Positions 36,201-44,305 are shown, counted from the first letter of the stretch. The stretch is 64,000 nt of DNA from CAWUKT01 sp963923035 (GCA_963923035.1 CAWUKT010000008.1:65103-129102), one strand, 5' to 3'. The notes: generated by a model from the sequence alone, not told the origin. Translations and numbers: made by a program.

Positions 36201-36403
36201 ATCCGATCGACACCGAGGTGTACAATGTCTACCCGCTGAACATCACGGTCCAGACCTTGAAAAGCCCCTTCATCATGGGCTTCGGGGCGGGATTGCGGAT
36301 GATGTTGCTGGGCTACCAGATCCGGGCGGACCTCGCCTGGGGCGTGGAAGATTATACTGTGTTGAGACCGCGGCCTCACCTATCTTTGGGGAAAAATTTC
36401 TAA
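33218..36403 (+). CDS. Large envelope protein: gluzincin-like domain, PD40 propeller, Omp85-like barrel
   Basis: Starting at the ATG at 33218 the protein has 1061 residues and a signal peptide (cleavage near ALLAQN). Residues about 30-280 resemble the M1/peptidase-MA fold (LSTDNFDIHYHGGDPVLAAQ), but the expected HExxH reads REVAR within EIKREVARLAIEDYY and the downstream E-G is D-G (WYIDGL), so catalysis is unlikely. Residues about 285-580 hold TolB-type PD40 repeats (PVEWSPNGNQIAAVVYQDG, MNWSHDGRQLVASA). A basic linker leads to a C-terminal barrel like the Omp85/BamA family (about 780-1061), with FIQEGFFANFQAYNAF, QQFFLGGTDEWLFSSF, a late VQLIPFFDFGTAW strand and a terminal Phe. It is probably an outer-membrane protein with periplasmic or surface domains. 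Confidence 0.8.
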   Translation: MKQFVPFIFLCLLFPTALLAQNNMLGSQNVPTASDFDWKNLSTDNFDIHYHGGDPVLAAQAGKMAEEALWDICKTLDYKNRSRYALYIFLSPSDYARSNMSTIDRRFKEGGVTPLRNNTIPIIFPGTIHQFQREIKREVARLAIEDYYYGGSVQLSIQNTLLLYLPDWYIDGLTGFLGEGWTLEDELWLGSLDHSELLDLALEGHSPLHVRARKSIFYFIVSQYGEDKLSEIFYMTRLTRSAEDGVIHVLGITLKTLTERWREFVVQRLTELKTFRTETTEIGKEIEIDPKDRILGYAQNPVDKQVALLLEQEGQQRLVIRDLDTGLDTPTPITGGFPTRQFDQFYLRLPVEWSPNGNQIAAVVYQDGAEVLAFYNVESEEAVYTSFENRLDRIIEMNWSHDGRQLVASALKSGNVDLYRFSPGAAGFKPLTQDGFENLSPVWSQDDQRVYFASNRLNDTIANKDIRFDVYQKHFDVWELNLEDQSLRRVTELPLSDQFPVAAVSSFELLVRTSENGIYNLETFNVFIGERGDHSNVSYGFQSVDFTERNLLYAVPFEGKLKLYQSDLPTVMTEDARVRTSYQALVQRIEDRKIRAEQRKQRLDSLNRVRQDSIDNLPPIMQDTTTAKEDKPSGPPQVKYYVFDEEEEKPRATRRSYLRSRQLLKKKEPTKPDFNEIKYQSASKSKTTWTSDQVKVRFGYDPVFRLSLGLEARLKDQTGDRTIVAGWRPYLLARSSDTYFYFQNNKHKIDYQIGADRISRYLFRDGFSSRFNTSMVTGNAVLPLSRYLSVGAGVHAAYVNRQNVNIIIPKEIDGDDVYAGARLNVTYDKTRQVENFIQEGFFANFQAYNAFSARSTQNDFVTARMDLRKYIPVKKAVFATRLSAAWSSGPNPQQFFLGGTDEWLFSSFNNMNDFPLEQRSLSSFRYMEYVTPVHGFRFNSRNGSKYVVANAELRLPLARMFRSSLNTNPLYNVQLIPFFDFGTAWDTGNPLSQKNPIDTEVYNVYPLNITVQTLKSPFIMGFGAGLRMMLLGYQIRADLAWGVEDYTVLRPRPHLSLGKNF

Positions 36404-36409
36404 ACGCCT

Positions 36410-37336
36410 TTGAACCCAACTACGCGGAGTCTGATCGGCTCCCACTTAGCGCTGACTTCCGTAGCGATCTTCTACGGGGTGAATTACTTCACCATCAAGT
36501 GGACCTTTGCGGATGGCCTCAACAATTTTGAGGTCTTGGGAGTCAGAACGGCTGTTGCCACCTCGGTCTTTTTCCTGTTCCACTTTTTTACGATTCGGGA
36601 AAAAATCCAGCAAACCAAGGACTATTTGCTTCTGGCCATCTGTGGTTTGTTTGGAGTGGCGATGAACCAGACCTTTTTCCTCTGGGGCATTTCCCTCACC
36701 AGTCCCATCAATGCTTCGGTATTGATGATCACCGTCCCGATTTTCGTGTTTTTGCTGGCGTGGGGATTGAAGGAAGAGAAAATGACCCTGCAAAAGCTGC
36801 TGGGCTTGCTCCTGGCGGGTGGGGGAGCTCTGGGACTGGTGCTGCTGCGGGAACCGAGTGGCGGAAACAGCACCTCCAATTGGCTGGGCGACCTTTTCAT
36901 CGTGATCAACGCCTGCTCTTACGCGGCGTATTTGGTCCTTGTTCGCCCCCTCATTCTCCGCTACAATGCCTTCACCATCGTCAAATGGATTTTCCTGTTT
37001 GGCGGCGTTCCCAATATGATCCTCGGATCGTTTTTCTTCCAGGCGGATCATTGGGCCCAGATCAGCAACGACGGCTTGTTTGGCTTGATTTTCCTGATCC
37101 TCGCCGCTACCCTGGGGGCCTATTTCCTGAATGCCTGGGCCATGAAAACGCTCCCTTCCTCCTCGGTGGGAATTTATATTTACGTCCAACCGGTCTTTGT
37201 GACCCTCCTGACCGCTTTTCAGCAAAGCGGCGGACTGAACCTGGTGAAAATTCAGTTTATTTTGTTGATCTTTGGAGGCGTATTCCTGGTGACCGCCAGA
37301 AGGCGATTTCTGCAGTTGAGAAGGGATAAGTTGTGA
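36410..37336 (+). CDS. DMT-superfamily (EamA) transporter
   Basis: A 308-residue protein with about ten membrane segments in two EamA repeats (each starting with a helix like GVNYFTIKWTF). The start is TTG at 36410, 6 bases after the previous stop. Typical sections are LLLAICGLFGVAMNQTFFLW and SPINASVLMITVPIFVFLLAW in repeat one, and FLNAWAMKTLPSSSVGIYIY in repeat two. EamA proteins export small metabolites or amino acids; the substrate is not predictable. Confidence 0.88.
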   Translation: MNPTTRSLIGSHLALTSVAIFYGVNYFTIKWTFADGLNNFEVLGVRTAVATSVFFLFHFFTIREKIQQTKDYLLLAICGLFGVAMNQTFFLWGISLTSPINASVLMITVPIFVFLLAWGLKEEKMTLQKLLGLLLAGGGALGLVLLREPSGGNSTSNWLGDLFIVINACSYAAYLVLVRPLILRYNAFTIVKWIFLFGGVPNMILGSFFFQADHWAQISNDGLFGLIFLILAATLGAYFLNAWAMKTLPSSSVGIYIYVQPVFVTLLTAFQQSGGLNLVKIQFILLIFGGVFLVTARRRFLQLRRDKL

Positions 37337-37409
37337 ATAAGTTTTTCGCTCTTTCTCAGTGAAATGCAGGAAATTATCATCAGTACACGCTATTTGCATA
37401 GGAGTCTGA

Positions 37410-38825
37410 ATGGAAAACTATGATAACCCCTACGAATGGGGTGACCAGAGTGAGCAGTGGATTAAAAAAGAGGCCCGCCGGTTCGAAGAGATGCTGGGTA
37501 ATGGCTCATTTGTGTTCTTTGATTTGATGACGCTGGAAGAAATCTATTTCCATTATATGCGTCACCACAAGTTTCACAAAGCACTGCAACTCATCAACTT
37601 CGCTTTGCGTCAACATCCGTCTTCGGACGAGTTGTACTTCAGGCGTGGTGCCATCTTCCTTGAACTTGGTAAGCTGGAAGAGGCCCGTCGCGACGTTGAG
37701 CGCGTGATGGCTACGAATCCCTACGAAGTAGAATACGTGTTCCTGAAGGCTGAAATCCTCAGCCGGGAAGGCCAGCACGACCGGGCCATCAACCTCCTGC
37801 GCCATTTGCAGGAACGGTTGGAAGACCCCGCCGATGTGTACTTTCACATGGGTACCATCTCCACTGGCGCCGGCCAGTGGGAAGCGGCCGAGGAATATTT
37901 CCGTCAGGCCCTGACCTCCCGTCCCGACTTCGAAGAAGTCGTCTACGAACTCGCTTTCATCCTCGAATCCCAGGAAAAACTCGAAGAGGCCATCGACCTC
38001 TACCAGGACTACCTGGACCGCCATCCGTTTTCCGAGGCGGTTTGGTACTACCTGGGCATCATCTACTCCAAGGTGGGCCTCTACGAGAAGGCCATCGACG
38101 CCTACGACTACTCCCTGGCCATCGAGGAAGCCTTTGCGAGCGCCTGGTACAACAAGGGCAATGCCTATATGGAACTGGAGAAGTTCGACGAAGCGCTGAA
38201 ATGCTTCCTCGAAGCCTCCGTCCACGAAAAACCCGACCTCGCCCTCCACTACAACATCGCCGAATGCTATGAGCAATTGGGCGATTACCGGATGGCGGGC
38301 AAGTACTACCACAAATGCACCGACAGCAGTCCTGAATATACCGAAGCCTGGTTGGGCCTGGCCTATTGCATGGAGGCCCAGCAGCGGTACATGGAAGCGA
38401 TCCATTACTACCGCAAGGTCCTCGGCATCGATCCGAATCATTTTGATGGTTGGGTGGCTGTGGCTTCCTGCGAATACCGCTTGGGAAATGCCTACGCCGC
38501 CTACGAATCCATTGAGCAAATCCTCCGAATCAACCACAAGGACCTCAAGTTTTGGCAGGATTGGGGCGAAATGCTCTTCCACGACCAGAACCAGGAGGGC
38601 GCCATTGCGTTTCTGGAGCAAGGGATTCGTTTGAATCCTGGTTTTGCCGAGCTCTACTTCCAGATCGCGGGCTATTATTTCCGCCAGGAGGACTTCGAAC
38701 AGGGCTTTGTTTTCCTGGAAAATGGACTGTTGCTGGACCCTTCCAAGCATTACCTATTATTTCATATCTTTGCCGACCTGAACGAGGTCCCGGCCGTGAG
38801 GGATCTCATCGCCCAATATATGTAA
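37410..38825 (+). CDS. TPR-repeat protein
   Basis: A 471-residue soluble protein made almost wholly of tetratricopeptide repeats, about eleven copies from residue 45 to the end, such as AVWYYLGIIYSKVGLYEKAI and AWLGLAYCMEAQQRYMEAIH. The N-terminus is acidic and Trp-containing (MENYDNPYEWGDQSEQW). There is no signal peptide, so it works in the cytoplasm as a protein-binding scaffold. AGGAG lies 6 bases before the ATG, one of the better ribosome sites in the window. The next gene starts 4 bases after its stop. Confidence 0.9.
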   Translation: MENYDNPYEWGDQSEQWIKKEARRFEEMLGNGSFVFFDLMTLEEIYFHYMRHHKFHKALQLINFALRQHPSSDELYFRRGAIFLELGKLEEARRDVERVMATNPYEVEYVFLKAEILSREGQHDRAINLLRHLQERLEDPADVYFHMGTISTGAGQWEAAEEYFRQALTSRPDFEEVVYELAFILESQEKLEEAIDLYQDYLDRHPFSEAVWYYLGIIYSKVGLYEKAIDAYDYSLAIEEAFASAWYNKGNAYMELEKFDEALKCFLEASVHEKPDLALHYNIAECYEQLGDYRMAGKYYHKCTDSSPEYTEAWLGLAYCMEAQQRYMEAIHYYRKVLGIDPNHFDGWVAVASCEYRLGNAYAAYESIEQILRINHKDLKFWQDWGEMLFHDQNQEGAIAFLEQGIRLNPGFAELYFQIAGYYFRQEDFEQGFVFLENGLLLDPSKHYLLFHIFADLNEVPAVRDLIAQYM

Positions 38826-38829
38826 TGCA

Positions 38830-39591
38830 ATGAAGCCTGAACTGAAGCACCTCCCTCCCCGGAGTTCTCAACCTCGCACCACGGGTGTGACCATGTGCAT
38901 GGACAAAGGTCTCTCCGCCCGCCAGGCCGAGGACCTCGTAGATGTGGCTGGCCACATCGTCGACGTCATCAAGTTGGGATTTGGGACGGGGTATGTCACC
39001 CCGAACCTGGACAAGAAATTGGCCGTGTACCGCGAAGCGGGAATTCCCTACTACTTCGGAGGCACCATGTTCGAAGCCTTCCTCATGCGGGACCAGTTCG
39101 ACGATTACCGTCGCATGGCCTCGGCCTACCAAGCCGAGTTCGTAGAGGTCTCCGACGGAAGCATGGACATCGAGCGGGGCCGCAAATGTGAGTTCATCAC
39201 CGAATTGGCGAAGGACTTCAAGGTCCTGTCCGAAGTCGGGAGCAAGGACAGCTCAGTCGTGATCCCGCCTTATAAGTGGGTGCAGTGGATGAATGAGGAA
39301 CTGGAAGCAGGAGCCTGGAAGGTGATCGCAGAGGCCCGCGAAAGTGGCACTGTAGGGGTCTTCCAAAAATCCGGCGAGGCCCGCCGGGGATTGGTAGACG
39401 AGATTGTTCACCTCGTGCCCAACGACAAAATCTTGTGGGAAGCGCCCCAAAAGGCCCAGCAAGTCTGGTTCATCAAGAAATTTGGCTGCAACGTCAACCT
39501 CGGAAACATTGCCCCCCATGAATTGATCCCCATGGAAACCCTTCGCTTGGGACTCCGGGGCGATACGTTCTATACGTTCCTGGAAGACTGA
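38830..39591 (+). CDS. Phosphosulfolactate synthase (ComA family)
   Basis: A 253-residue TIM-barrel protein. ComA motifs are visible: RTTGVTMCMDKGLS at the N-terminus, VDVIKLGFGTGYVTPNLDKK, GIPYYFGGTMFEAFLMR, EVSDGSMDIE, EVGSKDSSVVIPPYKW and IWEAPQKAQQVWFIKKFG with CNVNLGNIAPHELIPMETLR. The enzyme adds sulfite to phosphoenolpyruvate to give phosphosulfolactate, first step of coenzyme M synthesis in methanogens and of sulfolactate in Bacillus spores. In Bacteroidota the product might feed sulfonate or sulfonolipid metabolism; no comB or comC gene is nearby. It is cotranscribed with the TPR gene and its stop touches that of the rhodanese gene. Confidence 0.88.
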   Translation: MKPELKHLPPRSSQPRTTGVTMCMDKGLSARQAEDLVDVAGHIVDVIKLGFGTGYVTPNLDKKLAVYREAGIPYYFGGTMFEAFLMRDQFDDYRRMASAYQAEFVEVSDGSMDIERGRKCEFITELAKDFKVLSEVGSKDSSVVIPPYKWVQWMNEELEAGAWKVIAEARESGTVGVFQKSGEARRGLVDEIVHLVPNDKILWEAPQKAQQVWFIKKFGCNVNLGNIAPHELIPMETLRLGLRGDTFYTFLED

Positions 39592-40056
39592 TCAGCGCTC
39601 CAAGGGCAGGCCGGCACCGCGCCACTGCCCTACACCACCAATAAAATTATACACTTCGACGAAGTCGAGCCCCTGCAATTCGCGGGCGGCCCGACTGGAT
39701 CGTCCCCCCGACTGGCAGTAAATGGCGACCGGGCGCTGGGGATCGAGCTGCTCCTGGACGAGTTGGGCGAAGTTGGGATCGTGGACATTGATCGCGATGG
39801 CGCCTTTGATGCGCCCGGCGGCCACTTCTCCCGGTGTCCGGACATCCAGGACCTGGACCCGCTCGTCCTTCCGCAACTCCTGAAATTTATCCAATTGCAC
39901 CTGCTCCAAGATCGGGCCCTGGACTGCTTCGACCGTTTCATCTTCCGGGGAATTCGATTCGGTGGATTGTCCATTGGTACAACCCGCCATGACCACCACC
40001 AACAACAAGGTCAGCCAGGTAGCCGGGCGAAAGAAATTACGCTTGGGGTTCTTCAT
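39592..40056 (-). CDS. Rhodanese-domain lipoprotein
   Basis: Starting at the ATG at 40056 (MKNPKRNFFRPATWLTLLLV) the protein has 154 residues. The lipobox VVMAGC puts the lipidated Cys at residue 26. A single rhodanese domain follows: VLDVRTPGEVAAGRIKGAIA and the active loop YCQSGGRSSRAA with Cys114. It would transfer sulfur from a donor such as thiosulfate in the periplasm. It overlaps the upstream DUF6132 gene by 20 bases and is convergent with the sulfite-using ComA-like gene with no gap, a suggestive pairing of sulfur genes. Confidence 0.9.
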   Translation of the reverse strand: MKNPKRNFFRPATWLTLLLVVVMAGCTNGQSTESNSPEDETVEAVQGPILEQVQLDKFQELRKDERVQVLDVRTPGEVAAGRIKGAIAINVHDPNFAQLVQEQLDPQRPVAIYCQSGGRSSRAARELQGLDFVEVYNFIGGVGQWRGAGLPLER

Positions 40057-40279
40057 CGGGATTTGCTTGGGGTTTCTTTTTCTTCGGTTCAAAAATCGCA
40101 GCCACACCCAATCCAATGAGCCCGCCCCGCACCAAACTCCATTTCCAACTGGAATCAATGGGACAGCTGTCGGTACAGCCCCAGAATTGCCAGTACACGA
40201 ACCCTCCGACCAGCCCCAGTCCGAGAAGACCGGCGTAGACGTAGAGGTAACGGTTGAATGGTTTTTTCTTTTTCTCCAT
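40037..40279 (-). CDS. Small membrane protein, DUF6132 family
   Basis: An 80-residue protein with two membrane segments (about 11-31 and 49-63), a short loop with GCTDSCPIDSS carrying two Cys, and Lys-rich tails at both ends. The pattern fits DUF6132, small membrane proteins found next to rhodanese or sulfur-related genes in Bacteroidota and other groups. It overlaps the rhodanese gene by 20 bases, so the two are made together. Confidence 0.8.
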   Translation of the reverse strand: MEKKKKPFNRYLYVYAGLLGLGLVGGFVYWQFWGCTDSCPIDSSWKWSLVRGGLIGLGVAAIFEPKKKKPQANPDEEPQA

Positions 40280-40341
40280 ACTTCTTCAACGAAACTGAAG
40301 GCAAAGCTAGTGGATTGGGGAGCTTGCGCGGGCAACTCAGG

Positions 40342-41706
40342 TTACGATGCGCCGTACTTTTCCTGGATCAATTTCTGGGCGAGGTCCATGTCGACCTGAT
40401 CCACCGAGGTGATCCCCTCCGCCAATTGGTGGAGGATGGAATCGTTGACGAAGCCGCGTTGAAGGGCTTCCGCGTAGGGCACCCGGGTAAACGACACGGC
40501 CTCGTACCGCGACAGGTAGGTGCCGGGGAACTCGCGCTCCAACCGGTGCTCAATTTGCTTGCGGAAGACCCAATCTTCATCGCCAACCCGGTCCCGCATC
40601 TCGATGTAGTTGTCGAGGGCCATGTCCGCGATGGCGTGGCCATTCTTGACCCGCAACGCACTGTAATCGGCGAAGACTTCCTCCCAGGTCTTGGACTCGT
40701 CGATACATGCATTCAGGACCGTACAGTCCTCAAAGGCCGCATTCATGCCCTGGCCGTAGAACGGCACGATGGCGTGGGCCGAATCTCCCACCAACACGCA
40801 ATGGCCCTCGTGGTACCACGGATCGCACTTGACCGTCAGCAGGCTGGCGGTCGGGTTCTCGAAGTACTCCGTCCGGAGATCGGGCATATGGGGCACGGCA
40901 TCGGGAAATTCCTTTTCGAAGAAGGCCATGACCTTCTCCGGGGTGTCGAGGCTGGCGAAGCTCTCCGGGCCGTCGTGGGGATAGAAGAGGGTCACGGTGA
41001 AGCTGCCGTCCATGTTCGGCAGGGCGATGAGCATGAAATGGCCGCGCGGCCAGATGTGCAGGGCGCCCTTGTCGACCCGCCAGCCGCCGTCGGCCGACGG
41101 CGGGAAGGTCAGTTCCTTGTAGCTGTGGCTCAGGTAGGACTGCGAATAGTTGAAGCGGGACGTCTTCTGGAGGCTCAGGCGGGCGCCTGAGAAGGCGCCA
41201 TCGCAGGCGATGACCGTCTGGCCGGTCACGGAATGCGTGATGCCCGAGCGGGAATCTTCCAGGTGGACGAGTCCATTGTCGAGGTCGACCCCGACGCAGC
41301 GCTTGTGGAAAATGAATTCCAGGTGGTCGTAGGCATCGGCAGCGTTCATCAGGAGCATGTTCAGATCGCCCCGGGAAATCGAGTTGATGGCCTTTTGGCC
41401 GTCCTTCGAATAGGGTTGGAACTCCTGGTTGCCTTTGACGTCGTGGATCATCCGTCCCGGCATGGGAATGCAGATGTCCCGGACTTCTTTTTCCAGCCCC
41501 ACTTCCCGACACGCATGCAAGCCGCGCTCAGAAATGGCCAGGTTGATGGAGCGACCGGCGGACATTTCCACCGTCCGCATGTCCGGCCGCCGCTCGTAGA
41601 CCTGCACCCGATAGCCCCTCCGGGCGAGGTACAGCGCCATCATCGAGCCCGCCAGACCGGCTCCCAACAAAACAATGGGTTCTTCTTTGTTCACTTTTCT
41701 ACTCAT
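40342..41706 (-). CDS. kmo: Kynurenine 3-monooxygenase
   Basis: The start at 41706 (MSRKVNKEEPIVLLGAGLAG) gives 454 residues; a longer frame would overlap the UbiB-like gene. The FAD-binding motif IVLLGAGLAGSMMALYLARR, then AGRSINLAISERGLHACREV, ISRGDLNMLLMNAA and VLVGDSAHAIVPFYGQGMNA are hallmarks of KMO. It hydroxylates kynurenine with NADPH and O2 in tryptophan breakdown or NAD synthesis. No other kynurenine pathway gene is in view. A C-terminal helix, as in other KMOs, may bring it to the membrane. Confidence 0.93.
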   Translation of the reverse strand: MSRKVNKEEPIVLLGAGLAGSMMALYLARRGYRVQVYERRPDMRTVEMSAGRSINLAISERGLHACREVGLEKEVRDICIPMPGRMIHDVKGNQEFQPYSKDGQKAINSISRGDLNMLLMNAADAYDHLEFIFHKRCVGVDLDNGLVHLEDSRSGITHSVTGQTVIACDGAFSGARLSLQKTSRFNYSQSYLSHSYKELTFPPSADGGWRVDKGALHIWPRGHFMLIALPNMDGSFTVTLFYPHDGPESFASLDTPEKVMAFFEKEFPDAVPHMPDLRTEYFENPTASLLTVKCDPWYHEGHCVLVGDSAHAIVPFYGQGMNAAFEDCTVLNACIDESKTWEEVFADYSALRVKNGHAIADMALDNYIEMRDRVGDEDWVFRKQIEHRLEREFPGTYLSRYEAVSFTRVPYAEALQRGFVNDSILHQLAEGITSVDQVDMDLAQKLIQEKYGAS

Positions 41707-41756
41707 GCCACTACGTTGCTTATGCCTGCGGGAAACGTGCGTTTCCCGGTTCCAAT

Positions 41757-43433
41757 TCATTTTCGTCCCCGCCACATCAGCCACAACACCCAGGCTCCCA
41801 GGCCTCCTGCCACCAAAAACAGGATGATACTCACCTTGGGGACCGCTTCGCCCCGTTCGTAGGCCCGGTCTGCCACCAGGACCACCGACGCCGAGATCAG
41901 GCAGGCCGAGATGATCAGGGAAAGCGACAAACGATTCCCCAGCCCCTCCAATTTCGCCATGAACTCCTCCATGCCCGGGTTCTCGATTTCCAGCCTCAGC
42001 TTGCCCTTGCGCAGCTTCCGGAGGACCGTCTTCATCTCATTCGGGAAGGTCGCCAGGAAGCTGTACAGGGATTGACCCTGGGTGAAAGTCTCTCGGAAAA
42101 CGTTCTTGGGGGAGAATTGTTCCTGGATGAGGCGGCGCCCGAAGGGCTTGACCCGTTCCAGGGTATTGAAAGTGGGGTGGATGGTTTTGCCAATGCCTTC
42201 CAAAATGGCCAGGGCCCGGAAGATCAGAAAGACCCCTCCCGGCACGATCATTTTGTTCCGGTAGATGATGTCCTGGAGCCGCGTCGTGATGTCCGCAATG
42301 CTGGACTCCTCTACATCCAGGTAGGCAAAATCCTCAATGATTTCGTTCAAATCCGCCTCGAGTCGCCGCATGTCCTTGATCTCATGCTCAATGGCCAGCC
42401 GCCGCATATTGATCGCCATCTGGGACGGATCGTGGTTCGCCATCGCGATGAAAATCCCCGCGAAGGCGTATTTGTCCTGTTTCAGCATTTTCCCCACCAT
42501 GCCAAAATCGATCAGCACGATGCGCCCATCTTCCTGCACCAGGACGTTGCCGGGATGGGGGTCGGCGTGGAAATAGCCGAATTCGAAGATCTGGGTCAGG
42601 TAAATGTCAAGCCCCACCTCCGCAATCTGCGTCGGATCCAGCCCCCACTCATTCAGCTGCTCGATATCCGTAATTTGACAACCCTTCACAAACTCGATCA
42701 GGAGGACCTTGCTGGTCGACATCTCCTTGAACGGCTTGGGGACGTAGAATTTCTTGTTGTTCGAGTAAAATTTCCGGAACTGGTCCATGGCCCGCGCTTC
42801 CGTCAGGTAGTCCAGTTCCTTCTGCATGGTCTTCTCGAAGCTCTCCACAATGTCCATCGCGTTCAGCACCCCTTGCTTCTGAAGATAGCTGTCGCCGATC
42901 CGAACCAAATCCTTCAGGATGTTGAGATCCGATTCGATCTGGTGACGCACCCCCGGCCGCTGCACCTTCACCACCACTTCTTCGCCGGTCTTCAGCTTGG
43001 CCCGGTGGACCTGCCCGATCGACGCCGATCCCAGGACATCATTGTTGAATTCCTCGAACATCTCCGAAATCGGCATCTCCAATTCCGATTCAATGATACC
43101 CCGCGCGACCTTGATGTCAAACGGCTCGACCTTGCTCTGCAATTTCTGGAGCTCATCGATCAGCTCCTCCGGCAGGATATCCGGCCGGTTCGCGAGGACC
43201 TGGCACAACTTCACAAAAGTCGGCCCCAATTCCTCCGCCGCCATCCGAATCCGTTCCCAGCGACTCAATTCAAATACCAATTCGCCCCGGCGTTGCCAGG
43301 TCAGTCGTCGCTTACGGGGCACAAAGCGCCGCAATTGAGTCTGCGTGATGAAATCCTCGAAGCCGTACTTGATCAGTACCGCGACGATCTCACGCAGCCG
43401 CTTGATATTTTGTATTGTCCGCCGAAATCCCAT
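41757..43433 (-). CDS. AarF/UbiB (ABC1) family atypical kinase, with KLCQ in place of KxGQ
   Basis: A 558-residue protein with the UbiB layout: an N-terminal helical extension with the family-specific motif (here FVKLCQVLANRPDILPEEL, normally KxGQ, so the Gly is Cys), an Ala-rich loop (LGSASIGQVHRAKLKTGEEV), the catalytic Lys in VVKVQRPGV, then FHADPHPGNVLVQEDG and IVLIDFGMVG with the metal Asp, and two C-terminal membrane segments. Proteins of this type support ubiquinone or menaquinone synthesis by an ATPase-like activity at the membrane. It is transcribed in the same direction as kmo, 50 bases upstream. Confidence 0.9.
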   Translation of the reverse strand: MGFRRTIQNIKRLREIVAVLIKYGFEDFITQTQLRRFVPRKRRLTWQRRGELVFELSRWERIRMAAEELGPTFVKLCQVLANRPDILPEELIDELQKLQSKVEPFDIKVARGIIESELEMPISEMFEEFNNDVLGSASIGQVHRAKLKTGEEVVVKVQRPGVRHQIESDLNILKDLVRIGDSYLQKQGVLNAMDIVESFEKTMQKELDYLTEARAMDQFRKFYSNNKKFYVPKPFKEMSTSKVLLIEFVKGCQITDIEQLNEWGLDPTQIAEVGLDIYLTQIFEFGYFHADPHPGNVLVQEDGRIVLIDFGMVGKMLKQDKYAFAGIFIAMANHDPSQMAINMRRLAIEHEIKDMRRLEADLNEIIEDFAYLDVEESSIADITTRLQDIIYRNKMIVPGGVFLIFRALAILEGIGKTIHPTFNTLERVKPFGRRLIQEQFSPKNVFRETFTQGQSLYSFLATFPNEMKTVLRKLRKGKLRLEIENPGMEEFMAKLEGLGNRLSLSLIISACLISASVVLVADRAYERGEAVPKVSIILFLVAGGLGAWVLWLMWRGRK

Positions 43434-43830
43434 TGTGAAGCACCGAATTTAGAAAAAAACCGCATCAGTTGACAGCCTCGGACGACTCCTCAAAGCGATT
43501 CTTGAGGATCGGGAGCAGAAGAAGCAGGGCGGTCCCCTCGCTCACGCTCGGGGCGGTCCCTCCGGCCTCGCTGTTTCGCCCCTTTGAAAGGGCCGAAACG
43601 AGCTCAAACAAGCCTTCGACACCTACCGCAATGGGAGTTTTTGCCCCTTTATGCGGATGCCAGCAAGCACTCGATTTCCCATTTATCCGCTCCATTTTTT
43701 CCACCGAAATAAATCCCATTTTCCCTTCCAAAAAGTCTGATTTTTCCCAACCTAAGCAACTCAAATACGTATATATAAGAACAACGCAGTACAGCCAATT
43801 TTAGAACCTCAAAAAATTCGATCCCCAATC
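43434..43830. other. Intergenic region with repeat-like palindromic element
   Basis: A 397-base gap between the UbiB-like gene and a lipoprotein gene. It holds the palindromic element at 43529-43600 and otherwise AT-rich sequence, which probably contains the promoter of the lipoprotein gene. Open frames here overlap the palindrome and show no family resemblance. Confidence 0.55.
43529..43600. repeat. REP-like palindromic element
   Basis: GC-rich block with two imperfect copies of GGGCGGTCCC(C)TC (around 43529 and 43552), followed by a 27-base near-perfect palindrome: GTTTCGCCCCTTT (43573-43585), central G, AAAGGGCCGAAAC (43587-43599), one mismatch. Such intergenic hairpin blocks are often dispersed in many copies in a genome. 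Only one copy was seen in this window, so repetition is not shown here. Confidence 0.45.
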
Positions 43831-44202
43831 ATGCGCTATTTCAAGAGCCATATCTTTGTTATTGTCCTTTCTGTACTGGCCGTGTCTTTTACCGGCTGCT
43901 CCAAAGAAGACATTTACGCTGCCAATGAATCTTTTTGGAAGATTCGTTATTCCTGGGAAGATGTCTACAGCATTTACGATACCACCACCGATTTTTACGA
44001 AGATGGTACCGTTCGAATGGTCGATCATTTGGGAACCCATACCGGAACCTGGGAACAAAATGGGGAGCGAGTCAGTTGGACATTACAGGTAGGCGAAATT
44101 GAGTGGTATTCACGGGCTTACATCGACCGAAATACCATTCAGGGAACCATGACTACCAGCGCTGGCCGACCCGCCACGCTATTTGGTACCCGAAACGACT
44201 AA
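43831..44202 (+). CDS. Small lipoprotein, unknown function
   Basis: A 123-residue protein with an N-terminal signal and a lipobox at SFTGC (Cys23). The mature part has the lipocalin-like pattern of small Bacteroidota lipoproteins: WKIRYSWEDVYSIYDTT followed by DFYEDGTVRMVDHLGTHTGTW and an ending in TTSAGRPATLFGT. This type often gives a compact beta-barrel that checks or binds envelope components; nothing more specific can be said. It has its own terminator. Confidence 0.75.
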   Translation: MRYFKSHIFVIVLSVLAVSFTGCSKEDIYAANESFWKIRYSWEDVYSIYDTTTDFYEDGTVRMVDHLGTHTGTWEQNGERVSWTLQVGEIEWYSRAYIDRNTIQGTMTTSAGRPATLFGTRND

Positions 44203-44231
44203 GTTTAACTTCTGGAAATTCATTTTATATG

Positions 44232-44265
44232 CCCTCGCTGCTCCTATGGCGGGGGTAATTTTTTT
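44232..44265 (+). terminator. Intrinsic terminator of the small lipoprotein gene
   Basis: CCCTCGC (44232-44238) pairs with GCGGGGG (44249-44255) through one G-U pair, followed by TAATTTTTTT (44256-44265). It lies 30 bases after the stop codon. Confidence 0.75.
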
Positions 44266-44305
44266 GCCCAAAATTGTCAGGGAAGTGTGTCGTTCCCTCC
44301 GTTGG

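Noticed and set aside
43469..43804. Open frames in both directions in the gap before the small lipoprotein
   Set aside because: They run through the palindromic repeat-like element and show no family resemblance.
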